The notes beneath the pieces are model-generated. The model worked only from the letters and a program-made list of their open reading frames with translations, did not search any database and was not told the origin of the DNA. A stretch of 64,000 nucleotides of DNA from the NCBI RefSeq assembly GCF_001610895.1, contig NZ_CP011273.1, forward strand, positions 992,001 to 1,056,000, written 5' to 3'. This document shows, piece by piece, positions 8,115 to 15,696 of this stretch; position 1 is the first letter of the stretch, and each line of letters opens with the position of its first letter. The DNA is from Planctomyces sp. SH-PL62. Lineage in GTDB: Bacteria; Planctomycetota; Planctomycetia; Isosphaerales; Isosphaeraceae. Position numbers and translations under genes: made by a program.

Positions 8115-8408
8115 TCAGCCGGCGACGACCTCGGGATAGACGATGAGATGGTCGCCGTCTCGGATCCCGGCGTCGACGAGGTTCCAGTTCTCCAGCAGTC
8201 GCCGCCCCCCTTCCTTGTGGTCGAGGGCGTAGCTCATCGGCTGGCCGTCGGGGCTCGTGGCCGGCAGGTTCATCTTGGTGATGATGTTCGGGATGATCCG
8301 GCTGACGGGCACGGTGAACGCGATCACCGCCTTGACCGACTTGGCCCCGGTCTGGTCCAAGAACGTCACCTGTACACCCGTAGGATCGCTCGTTCCGCCG
8401 TATGACAT
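8115..8408 (-). CDS. YukD/EsaB-like ubiquitin-like modifier protein
   Basis: A 97-residue protein, first gene of the operon. The ATG at 8408 has an excellent AGGAGG about 10 bases upstream; longer in-frame extensions look non-coding. The pattern is beta-grasp: VQVTFLDQTGAKSVKAV (first hairpin), a helix with VPVSRIIPNIITKMNLP, then SYALDHKEGGRRLL and AGIRDGDHLIVYP (last strand). The chain ends ...EVVAG, so the C-terminal residue is a free glycine and no propeptide needs removal before activation. With E2, E1 and JAB genes directly downstream, this is the probable conjugated modifier. The family resemblance (YukD/EsaB-type) comes from pattern reading, not a search. Confidence 0.82.
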   Translation of the reverse strand: MSYGGTSDPTGVQVTFLDQTGAKSVKAVIAFTVPVSRIIPNIITKMNLPATSPDGQPMSYALDHKEGGRRLLENWNLVDAGIRDGDHLIVYPEVVAG

Positions 8409-8770
8409 GATCAGGATACCTCCTCGACAGGCTTTCGTTCGTCGCCCGCCGTTATTGGGCCCCGACCGCGCGGAATCTCTCCACGCCGGCCCCCCCCTTC
8501 CGCCTGCGACCGGCGCGTTCGCCGGGGTAGGGGCCATCATACCATGAACATCGGGGGCGAGTCGCTTTGATGCGGAATGTGATCAACTGGCAGGCAGTGC
8601 GAAGGCCGCACGGGAGGAAGCCATGTTAAAAAATAATTCAGGGGTCGCAGCCTGGTATCATGGGCGATGACATGCTTACTATCCAGGACGAGACGAATTG
8701 AACAAGTTGAGTTCCGAGTGACGCACCCCCAGTCGGAATTGTCGTTCCGCCCTCTCCCCGGAGCAACACC
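8409..8770. promoter_or_regulatory. Divergent promoter region of the ubiquitin-like operon and a secreted-protein pair
   Basis: About 360 bases with no gene. It separates the minus-strand Ubl operon from the plus-strand gene at 8771. On the minus strand there is an extended -10-like TGGTATGAT (8536-8544 on the complement), roughly 130 bases before the Ubl start, with no good -35. An AT-rich patch (TTAAAAAATAATTC near 8626-8639) is the lowest-GC stretch here. All promoter assignments are guesses from base pattern. Confidence 0.4.
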
Positions 8771-9709
8771 ATGTCCATGGATCGACGTAGGCGACGCGCT
8801 GTCGGTTTCGGATGCGAACGCCTGGAATCGCGAATCCAGCTTTCTACGGCGGCCTCCCTGATCGAGTACCCAGCCGACTTCATGGGGCCGATCCCCCCGG
8901 TCGAGCGGGACTTCGGCGTCCAGCCGATGCAGTGGGTGTCTGGGATCACCCTGTCGTCCGCGACCCCCACGCTCGGCCAAGGGCTGTCAGCCACCCTGTC
9001 AGTCGACAACTTCGGCGGGTTCATGATCGCCAGCACGACATGGACCTATACCATTAGCTACGGGGGATACACGTCGCTCAGTTCGACCCCTCCCATGAAG
9101 ACGAACACATCCGCGACGGTCTACCTCCCTGTCCCCGGCATATACGAGATCAAAGCCGTCACGACCTACACCTCAACCAATCCCTCGGCTCCGCCCCCGC
9201 CGCCGACGACCAAAACGGCAACGGCCACCGTCTTACCCCCGACCACGGCGACCCCCTTCGCTGGTTTCGATACGCCGATTTTTCTCGGTTCGTCGACTGA
9301 GGTGATGAGCGACGTGACCTCCTCGACCGGGAAGATCGGAGTCTACGCCACCGGGATGATCCAGGAACGGATTCCATTCTTCATCGATGCCAACGGTGGA
9401 ATCCAGGAGTTCAATCCTGATTGGTTTCCCCCAAATGACCCGACCACGTCGTTCCGCTTGTCGAACGGTGTCCTGTTCGATCAGGTCGCCGCCGGCTACA
9501 CCCATCTCGGCGGGGTGGGGGTGGACTGGAACACGATCCCCATCGGCGGTACGTTCGTCACCTACGGACAAGAGCTAAGATATAAATGGAAGCTCACGGC
9601 TTTGGTTGGAGGGAACGCGACTCCGGTGGATTTCGATGTCCCTCTCGACACGCTTTCCTGGAAGATGGTCAAGACCTCGGCGTTCCATTGGGAACTTCAG
9701 AGAGATTGA
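8771..9709 (+). CDS. Secreted protein of unknown function with LEPR-XLL-like N-terminus
   Basis: A 312-residue protein; ATG preceded by GGAG. The N-terminus RRRRRAVGFGCERLESRIQL is the planctomycete LEPR-XLL-type leader (Arg-rich stretch, then LExRxxLS), found at the front of many exported proteins. Residues ~55-150 look like an Ig/PKD-type beta-sandwich (LSATLSVDNFGGF, WTYTISYGG, GIYEIKAVTTY), followed by a Pro/Thr linker and a ~150-residue domain ending in WKMVKTSAFHWELQRD that I do not recognise. A second gene follows 13 bases downstream. It is transcribed divergently from the Ubl operon. No catalytic motif is visible. GC is lower here than in neighbouring genes. Confidence 0.7.
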   Translation: MSMDRRRRRAVGFGCERLESRIQLSTAASLIEYPADFMGPIPPVERDFGVQPMQWVSGITLSSATPTLGQGLSATLSVDNFGGFMIASTTWTYTISYGGYTSLSSTPPMKTNTSATVYLPVPGIYEIKAVTTYTSTNPSAPPPPPTTKTATATVLPPTTATPFAGFDTPIFLGSSTEVMSDVTSSTGKIGVYATGMIQERIPFFIDANGGIQEFNPDWFPPNDPTTSFRLSNGVLFDQVAAGYTHLGGVGVDWNTIPIGGTFVTYGQELRYKWKLTALVGGNATPVDFDVPLDTLSWKMVKTSAFHWELQRD

Positions 9710-9722
9710 AGGAGGACGTGCG

Positions 9723-10541
9723 ATGCCTTGGACGTTGAAGTCGGCCACCGTCGTCGCGGTCGCCTCCGCCTCGATCGGTTTCGCCGGGTGGGGATGGGAC
9801 AAGGACGGCGCGGCTCCCAAGGGCAAGGTCCCGCGCGAGGATCCGTCGCGTCGTCCGTCGGACGCGGAGGAGCCGCCGCGTCCGCGGGATGAAGCGACCG
9901 GGCCTCTCGTCCCCGTGGGTCCACTCAACCCGAACGAGTACATCTTGCCGATGGACCGATCATACCTCACCCGCGAGGAACGCGTGCGGCTCTATCAAGA
10001 GCCGGGGGTGAAGTTCATTCGGCGAGGACCGAAAGGAAGCCCGTTCTATGATAATGGGTTCACGATCGAGCCCTACGACGAGGATCAGTTCCATGTCGAC
10101 GTCCTCCTGGGCTTCCATGTCGACGACCTCAAGGCGATTACTCCCGAAGTGAAGGAGTTGGCCGAGGAGGCCCAGCGGACGATCAAGGCCGAGCGTCCGG
10201 AGAACCCGGATCGCGCCGCCACATTCCCCAAAAACCTGGTGACGGTCCCGATCCCGAAGCTGGGGACGTTCCCCACCGAGTATGAACCATCGATCCCTCT
10301 GGTCCGTTGCGGTTGGGGGCTGTGGATCCGTCAAATCCGGCCGATCCCCGGCGGCTGGTGGGCTCTCGTCCACGTCAAGCCCGCCGCCCGGAACGAATTC
10401 TACGAGTTGATGCTTGTACGCGACAAGTTGATCGAGGAGTACTCGTTCAAGGACGGCCGGCTGACGCTGGAGCGGAGCTACCCGGACCCCGATCGCAAAC
10501 GCGATCCCACGATGGGCGTGTATGCCGTGCCCGCCCACTGA
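9723..10541 (+). CDS. Exported protein of unknown function, paired with the preceding gene
   Basis: A 272-residue protein. The ATG at 9723 has GGAGGA 8 bases upstream and opens a signal-peptide-like sequence (MPWTLKSATVVAVASASIGF). A Pro/Arg-rich spacer (~25-60) leads into a soluble domain with NEYILPMDRSYLTREERVRL, FYDNGFTIEPYDEDQFHVDV and a Trp-rich segment (CGWGLWIRQIRPIPGGWWAL). It does not match a family I know. Thirteen bases separate it from the upstream LEPR-XLL gene, so they are probably co-transcribed and both act outside the cytoplasm. Confidence 0.65.
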   Translation: MPWTLKSATVVAVASASIGFAGWGWDKDGAAPKGKVPREDPSRRPSDAEEPPRPRDEATGPLVPVGPLNPNEYILPMDRSYLTREERVRLYQEPGVKFIRRGPKGSPFYDNGFTIEPYDEDQFHVDVLLGFHVDDLKAITPEVKELAEEAQRTIKAERPENPDRAATFPKNLVTVPIPKLGTFPTEYEPSIPLVRCGWGLWIRQIRPIPGGWWALVHVKPAARNEFYELMLVRDKLIEEYSFKDGRLTLERSYPDPDRKRDPTMGVYAVPAH

Positions 10542-10720
10542 CCACGCCCGTCGCCCGCCACGCTGCCGCGCCCGGCTCGACCGGCCGCGATCCCTTTCGA
10601 TTCCCCGCGCGCCGGGTGCGGGCGCGGGGGGATTGTGGTAGATTGGGGTTTTCGTCCCGGAGCGGCGACGCGCCGCGGTACGCGCGAGCCCATTCTCCGA
10701 GCCGAGAGAGGATCCGGAAC

Positions 10721-11665
10721 ATGCAGCCCGACCCGACCCAAGAACCGACGGGTGGAGACGAACCCGAAGTCCAGGCCGAGGGCTCGCGCTTCATGCCGCC
10801 TCCCCTGGGCGGCCTGCCGATCCTCGGCCAGGACGAGCCCTTCGTGGAGGACGAGGAAGGGTTCGACCCGGACGAGGATCTCGACGATTTCGACGTCGAC
10901 GACGAGCCCCGGACCGTGCTGATCACCGGCGCCTGCGGCAACATCGGCCGCAAGCTCCGCACGGCCTGGGAGGACGTCTACGACCTGATCCTCGTCGACG
11001 GCAACCCCGGCGAGGACGATCCCGAGGTCTTCAACGTCGACCTGAGCGTCTTCGACGAGGAGTGGATCACCCACTTCCACGGCGTCGACACCGTCGTCCA
11101 CCTGGCCGGCAGCCCGGACGAGTCGGCCCCCCTGGCCGACCTCGTGAAGCCCAACCTGGACGCCCTGGCGAACGTGCTCAACGCCGCGGCCCTGGCCGGG
11201 GTGGAGCGGGTCGTCTTCGCCAGCTCGGTGCAGGTCATGTCGGGCCTCCGCGAGAACCTGCCGGAGCTGATCTCGGCCGAGACGCCGCCGAGCCCCTCGG
11301 GCGCCTACGGGATCCTGAAGTACGCCGGCGAGCGGTTCGGCGAGAGCCTGGCGCACGCGTTCGACCTCACGTTCATCTCGCTGCGGCTCGGCGCGGTGCA
11401 GCCCGGCCCGAACCGCCCCGAGACCCTCCCGGACGACTGGGAGAAGAAGGCCTGGCTCTCCAACGGCGACCTCGTCCGCCTCTTCGACGCCGCCGTCGAG
11501 GCCGAGATCGAGGACCGCCTGGTTCTGGTCGTCAACGGCGTCTCCCGCAACGGTGGGGGGCTCTGGGACCTCACCGTCGCCGCCGAGGTCCTCGGCTATC
11601 TCCCCGAGGACGACGCCTTCGCCCCCCGACACCAGGCCGAGGCCCTCGACGAACAACGTCATTGA
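10721..11665 (+). CDS. NAD(P)-dependent epimerase/dehydratase (extended SDR)
   Basis: A 314-residue protein with AGAGG 10 bases before ATG. The first ~60 residues are an acidic, Pro-rich extension (QDEPFVEDEEGFDPDEDLDD) that is not part of the fold. The Rossmann domain follows with VLITGACGNIG (the TGxxGxxG nucleotide loop), VVHLAGSPDE, and the catalytic YGILK (Y-x3-K) with SSVQV supplying the Ser. The substrate is probably a nucleotide sugar or similar, but the C-terminal half gives no clear clue. The very acidic N-terminal tail is unusual for this family. Confidence 0.8.
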   Translation: MQPDPTQEPTGGDEPEVQAEGSRFMPPPLGGLPILGQDEPFVEDEEGFDPDEDLDDFDVDDEPRTVLITGACGNIGRKLRTAWEDVYDLILVDGNPGEDDPEVFNVDLSVFDEEWITHFHGVDTVVHLAGSPDESAPLADLVKPNLDALANVLNAAALAGVERVVFASSVQVMSGLRENLPELISAETPPSPSGAYGILKYAGERFGESLAHAFDLTFISLRLGAVQPGPNRPETLPDDWEKKAWLSNGDLVRLFDAAVEAEIEDRLVLVVNGVSRNGGGLWDLTVAAEVLGYLPEDDAFAPRHQAEALDEQRH

Positions 11666-11785
11666 CGAGCCGGCGCCGGCGGCGTCGGACGCCGCTCCGG
11701 CCTCGACATCAACTCGGTCGCGAGACGCCCGCGCCCCCTTTCGGGGCGCCGCGTCCTTCCTCCCAACCGGATCTGGATCCGTCCC

Positions 11786-12337
11786 ATGATGCATCCCTGG
11801 CACGACGTCACCCCCGGCGAACACCTCCCCCTGGAGTTCAACGCCCTGATCGAGATCCCGATGGGATCGAGCGTCAAGTACGAGCTGGATAAGCAGACCG
11901 GCATGCTCCGGCTCGACCGCGTCCTGTATTCGGCGGTCTACTACCCGGCCAACTACGGGTTCATCCCCCAGACCTACGCCGAGGACGACGACCCGCTCGA
12001 CGTCCTGGTGCTCTGCCAGGAGGCCGTCGCGCCGATGACCCTGGTCACGGCCCGCGCGATCGGCCTGATGACGATGGTCGACGGCGGCAAGAAGGACCAC
12101 AAGATCCTGGCCGTCGCCGTCGGCGACCCGGAGTTCAACAGCTTCCACGAGGCCGCCGAACTCCCCCCCCACCGCCTGATGATGCTCCGACGGTTCTTCC
12201 AGGACTACAAGTACCTCGAAGGCAAGTCCGTCGAGGTCGACGAGATGCAGTCCGCCGACACCGCCCGCCCCATCATCGAGGACTCCCTCCAGCGCTACAG
12301 CGCCCAGCGCCGTCGCGGCTTCCACCACAAGCACTGA
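11786..12337 (+). CDS. ppa: Inorganic pyrophosphatase (class I)
   Basis: A 183-residue protein, the usual size for a bacterial soluble PPase. It has [20 protein letters not shown], then [20 protein letters not shown] and [12 protein letters not shown], the aspartate-rich metal and pyrophosphate binding motifs of family I. It hydrolyses PPi in the cytoplasm and so drives biosynthetic reactions forward. Two ATGs lie in tandem at 11786 and 11789; either may serve. A perfect hairpin follows 22 bases after the stop. Confidence 0.95.
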   Translation: MMHPWHDVTPGEHLPLEFNALIEIPMGSSVKYELDKQTGMLRLDRVLYSAVYYPANYGFIPQTYAEDDDPLDVLVLCQEAVAPMTLVTARAIGLMTMVDGGKKDHKILAVAVGDPEFNSFHEAAELPPHRLMMLRRFFQDYKYLEGKSVEVDEMQSADTARPIIEDSLQRYSAQRRRGFHHKH

Positions 12338-12637
12338 GCCGCCGCCGAAGCCCCCGACTCCCGATCGTCGGCCCCGACCGACCGACGATCGGGTTCGTTC
12401 GCCCCGCCCCGCGAACGGACCCATCGGCTTCAAAGCCTTTGAAGGTTTAGGCTTGAGTCGAGATTTCGGCTTCGGAAATTGGGTTCGTTCGGCCATTTTC
12501 GACTCGTCCGACAGCCTCTCGCCGCGCTCCCCTGGGCGGCTTCGGGGTGCCTCCGCGCGCGGAATCCCCCAGGGAGACCATGCGCGACGAACGCCGATCG
12601 GGGACGCCGCGCCCTCGAGAATCCGTCGCGAGTCCCC
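12338..12637. other. Convergent intergenic region
   Basis: About 300 bases between ppa and the protease gene, which face each other. It holds the ppa hairpin and a 17-base perfect palindrome CTTCAAAGCCTTTGAAG (12428-12444), followed by a less GC-rich stretch with repeated TTCGGCTTCGG / TTCGTTCGGCC words. No gene is supported. Confidence 0.5.
12360..12396 (+). terminator. Terminator-like hairpin after ppa
   Basis: CCCGATCGTCGG (12360-12371) and CCGACGATCGGG (12382-12393) form a perfect 12-bp stem with a 10-base loop, followed by TTC. It starts 22 bases after the ppa stop codon. The T-run is weak, so this could stop transcription less efficiently or protect the mRNA end. Confidence 0.6.
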
Positions 12638-14296
12638 TCAACGTGGGGGCGTTCGCGGCTTCTCCAGCGCCTCCAGGATCCGATCGAGTTTGCGGCCCAT
12701 GTCGTCGACCCGGCGCTCGACCCGATCCAGACGCGGGGCCTCTCCCACGGCCGTGTCAGGCCTGGGCGTGGTGGGGGCCGCATCGGGCTTCGGAAGCCGC
12801 CGGAACGGCCTGGCGGGAGCGAGCGGTTCCGGGGTTTTGGGCTCGGGTCCGGTGGTGGCGTAGCCGTTGGTTTCCAGGATGTGATGAATCATCTCGGGAG
12901 AGGCGTAAAGGCCGGTGCCCTTCCCCGGACCCGACGATTCGGAGTAGTTGCAGACTCCGATGATCATGAATCGCGGCTCGCCTTCCACCACGAGGCCGAG
13001 TTCGAGGGGCATACCCAGTTCGTCCCGTTTCGGACTTCGCTCGCACTCGATCGCCGCGTAGATCACGCCGTCGACCTCCCCGCGCACGTCGGGGTCGACG
13101 ATCCGCACGTCCTTCGCCGCGATGTGGCCGTCGTCGCCCAGCTTGTAGACGGTGAGGCTCCGGCCTTTGATGACCGGCCACCCCCGGGGGACGACCGTGG
13201 CGGCGGGCAGGAGTCGACCGGGACGGATGCGGATGAGGCCGACGTTCCGCGCGAGATCGTAGTCGACGACCTCGCCGGGGAGCGTGAACTCCGCCGGAGC
13301 GGGCACGGTGTAAACCGCGTTCGGACTCGCCGCGAGGGTTACGGAGACCTTGCGGGAGAATGCCTTCGGCTCCACGCGCGGCGCTCCTTCCTCGGTGTCG
13401 AAGAGGCTCCCCGCGGTCAGGACGATCGACTCGTCGGCCGTGCTCCGGACGATGACGCCGAACCCCTCGGCGGCCGGCGTTCCCTCGACGCCGATGTGAA
13501 CGAGGGGTGAGGCCGGCTCGTTCGGCAGTGGGGCGGGGGCCGAGGCTGACTTCTCGGGCGGAGCGGGGGCGGGCGTCGGCGGGCTCTCGACGGCGGGGGC
13601 CGCGACGATTGGGGCCGCGACGGCCGGCACGTGATCGGGGCCGGGTGCGGCGCCCGGAATCAGCGCGGTCAGGCCGTTCGCGTCGAGGAAGGCGTGGATC
13701 GCTTCCGGGGACGCGTAGTAGCCCTTGCTCTCCTGCGGCACCGAAGCATTGAAGACCCCGACGAGTTCCCAGGAAGGTCGGCCGGGATCGTCCGACCGGA
13801 GGAGGAGCGGGGAGCCCGAGTCGCCCGGCATCGGCAGGCCCAGGCAGCAGGTGGCGAGGTAGTCTTTCTTTCCCGAGTTGAGGAGGGTGGCGTTCGACTG
13901 AATGACCGTCGTGTATCTCAGCGTGGTCGTCTCATCCTCGGTGCGTTCGGTCCGGAGCAGTTCCTGACCTTCCTGCAGCCGTCGTCCCGGCGGGGCGAGC
14001 CGGACGCCGGGGAGAGGACGACCGGGCTTGATGCGGAGCACGGCCAGGTCGCGATCGTCGTCGCGGGCGACCAGCTCGCCACTGACCGCGACATCCAGGT
14101 CGCGAGAGGGCCGGTCCTGCGACAGGTCTGCGCCGGTGGGATCGGGATAAATCACGGTGATCTTGCGCGGTTCCCCGTCGGGACCGAGGTTGTGGGGGCA
14201 GGTGAGGATCAGCGTCTCCTCGCTGGCGCTGGAGATGATCGTGCCGAGGTTCATTCCAGGGCCGCCCGCGCCGTCGCTCGTCACGCGAACTTTCAC
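12638..14296 (-). CDS. Tandem trypsin-like (S1) protease-domain protein, probably the C-terminal half of a sigma-factor fusion
   Basis: A 552-residue reading frame from a GTG that overlaps the sigma-factor stop as GTGA. Domain 1 (~1-215) has LILTCPHNLG (His), DDDRDLAVLRI (Asp) and LPMPGDSGSPLLL (Ser), a complete trypsin-type triad. A Pro/Ala linker leads to domain 2 (~265-470), which has the same layout (VLTAGSLFD, YDLARNVGLIRI) but no His in the first motif and no GDSG, so it is a degenerate copy. Residues ~520-545 look like a short coiled coil (RVERRVDDMGRKLDRILEAL). Codons upstream of the GTG in this frame continue as a natural Pro/Ala linker, which suggests the true protein is joined to the sigma factor. 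Confidence 0.75.
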   Translation of the reverse strand: MKVRVTSDGAGGPGMNLGTIISSASEETLILTCPHNLGPDGEPRKITVIYPDPTGADLSQDRPSRDLDVAVSGELVARDDDRDLAVLRIKPGRPLPGVRLAPPGRRLQEGQELLRTERTEDETTTLRYTTVIQSNATLLNSGKKDYLATCCLGLPMPGDSGSPLLLRSDDPGRPSWELVGVFNASVPQESKGYYASPEAIHAFLDANGLTALIPGAAPGPDHVPAVAAPIVAAPAVESPPTPAPAPPEKSASAPAPLPNEPASPLVHIGVEGTPAAEGFGVIVRSTADESIVLTAGSLFDTEEGAPRVEPKAFSRKVSVTLAASPNAVYTVPAPAEFTLPGEVVDYDLARNVGLIRIRPGRLLPAATVVPRGWPVIKGRSLTVYKLGDDGHIAAKDVRIVDPDVRGEVDGVIYAAIECERSPKRDELGMPLELGLVVEGEPRFMIIGVCNYSESSGPGKGTGLYASPEMIHHILETNGYATTGPEPKTPEPLAPARPFRRLPKPDAAPTTPRPDTAVGEAPRLDRVERRVDDMGRKLDRILEALEKPRTPPR

Positions 14297-15279
14297 GGTG
14301 CTCCAGGCGGGATGGGACCTCGCGGACGATTCCTGGGCCGGGGGGACCGCGACCGGGGGGCCGCGGAGACCGGGGGCTCCGGCCTGATCGCCTCTTCGGG
14401 GGCGGGCCGTCCCCCCTCTTGCGGTCCGAGTGTGGTCGCGACGACCGCGCCGCCGAGCATGAGCGCGGCGAGGCCGATTCTCGCATGGGCGAGCCAGAAC
14501 ATGCGGGAGACTCCTTCCAGGAGGGCGGCGACGAAGGCCGGCGGGGGGGCGGAGCGGAGCCCGCCGGCGGCGATTCGCGAGGCGGCGAGGAGCGTCGCCT
14601 CGACCAGATGAGGGGGGACGACCGACGAGGCCGCCTCCGTGGCGATCCGGGGCCCGGCGAGGATCAGGCCTGGCGCGACCCCTCGCCGCGCGAGGCTGCG
14701 TCGGAGGCGTTCCCGACCCCGCGCCAGGCGGCTGTGGACGGTCCCCGGCGGGCAGCCGAGGCGGATCGCGGCCTGTTCGTCGGGCAGGCCTTCGAGCAGG
14801 CAGACGACGACGGCCGCGCGATAACGCCCGGGGAGCCGGTCGATCTCCTCGTGGATCACCGCCAGGTCGTCCGAGGGCTTCTCCTCGACGAGCGGGGAGC
14901 GATCGCCGACGGCCGCGCGCTCGCGGAGTCGACGCTGGGACGCCCGCTTGCGGGCGCGCAGGGCCGTCCGTCGAGCGACCTGATGCAGCCAGGGCCCGAG
15001 CGAATCGCGGACCCGGAGCGATCGCGACCGTCGCACCATGACCAGGAAGGTCGCCTGGTACGCGTCGTCCGCGTCGTTCGGGTCGGCCAGGATCGACCGG
15101 CAGACGCGCCAGACCATCGGCCCGTGGCGCTCCATCAGGCTCGCGAAGGCGGCCTCGGCCAGCTCGCGGTCCCGAGTCAGAAAGCGTTCCAGCAACCGAC
15201 CGTCCGACAGGTCGCCGACCGTCCCCGCCTCCAGCAAGCTCTGGAGCCGTCGGCCCACCCCGTCCCGCGCCCTCGTCAT
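14293..15279 (-). CDS. ECF-type RNA polymerase sigma factor with membrane-spanning C-terminal extension
   Basis: A 328-residue protein starting at MTRARDG; about 190 residues would suffice for an ECF factor. Sigma-2 is marked by DDAYQATFLVMVRRSRSLR and WLHQVARRTALRARK, and sigma-4 by LPDEQAAIRLGCPPGTVHSR (helix-turn-helix for the -35 region). After ~200 comes an extension with one membrane helix (~268-288, ARIGLAALMLGGAVVATTLG). The last ~25 residues turn abruptly Arg/Pro-rich, as expected after a frameshift; adding one base in the G run at 14355-14360 (plus-strand numbering) would join this frame to the protease frame through a Pro/Ala linker. It is therefore likely a membrane-tethered sigma factor fused to protease domains. 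Confidence 0.85.
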   Translation of the reverse strand: MTRARDGVGRRLQSLLEAGTVGDLSDGRLLERFLTRDRELAEAAFASLMERHGPMVWRVCRSILADPNDADDAYQATFLVMVRRSRSLRVRDSLGPWLHQVARRTALRARKRASQRRLRERAAVGDRSPLVEEKPSDDLAVIHEEIDRLPGRYRAAVVVCLLEGLPDEQAAIRLGCPPGTVHSRLARGRERLRRSLARRGVAPGLILAGPRIATEAASSVVPPHLVEATLLAASRIAAGGLRSAPPPAFVAALLEGVSRMFWLAHARIGLAALMLGGAVVATTLGPQEGGRPAPEEAIRPEPPVSAAPRSRSPRPRNRPRGPIPPGAP

Positions 15280-15696
15280 TCCGCAGCCCTCCCCGAATCC
15301 CAGATTCCGAGGATAATGCACGGACGCGGCGCGATCGGTCCCGATTTTTCCAGAATGCGAGAAGAGCGATCTCGGACCGAGGCCGTCGCCTTCACTCCTC
15401 ACCACTGGTGGGAGGAGGTGGTCCGCAGGGCCGGATGAGGGGGCGACAGCCGTCGCATGCCCAGTCCGGCGTGGGCCTCGAAGCCCGCCGCGTTCGCATC
15501 AACGAACGGTCTTCCCCCCCTCGCGGGGGAAGACAGACCACTTCGCGGTCAGATGAGGAGGAAGACGAGCGAGTCGGCCGTCGGGATTTGCAGTCCGGCC
15601 GACCATGACGCCGACGGTCTCGGTGCTCGTCCCGCCCTCATCCGGCCCTTCGGCCACCTTCCCCCGCGAGGGGGGAAGGGCTTGATGGGCTGGGGC
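15280..15696. other. Intergenic region with REP-like inverted repeats
   Basis: About 415 bases between the sigma-factor start and the end of the GDPD gene, with no gene. It carries a cluster of inverted repeats at 15428-15679 and presumably the promoter of the sigma-factor gene close to 15300. Confidence 0.6.
15428..15679. repeat. REP-like palindromic element cluster
   Basis: An outer 14-bp perfect inverted repeat joins GGGCCGGATGAGGG (15428-15441) and CCCTCATCCGGCCC (15635-15648). Two G/C-run hairpins lie with it: 15511-15532 (CTTCCCCC...GGGGGAAG, 6-base loop) and 15657-15679 (CCTTCCCCC...GGGGGAAGG, loop GCGAG); they are reverse complements of one another. The second hairpin is 18 bases after the GDPD stop and could double as its terminator. 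A related sequence is present at 39494-39541, so this looks like a dispersed element. Confidence 0.55.

Noticed and set aside
10478-12496. A 670-codon open frame antisense to the epimerase and ppa genes
   Set aside because: Both plus-strand genes are recognisable enzymes; the antisense frame only reflects GC-rich codon use.
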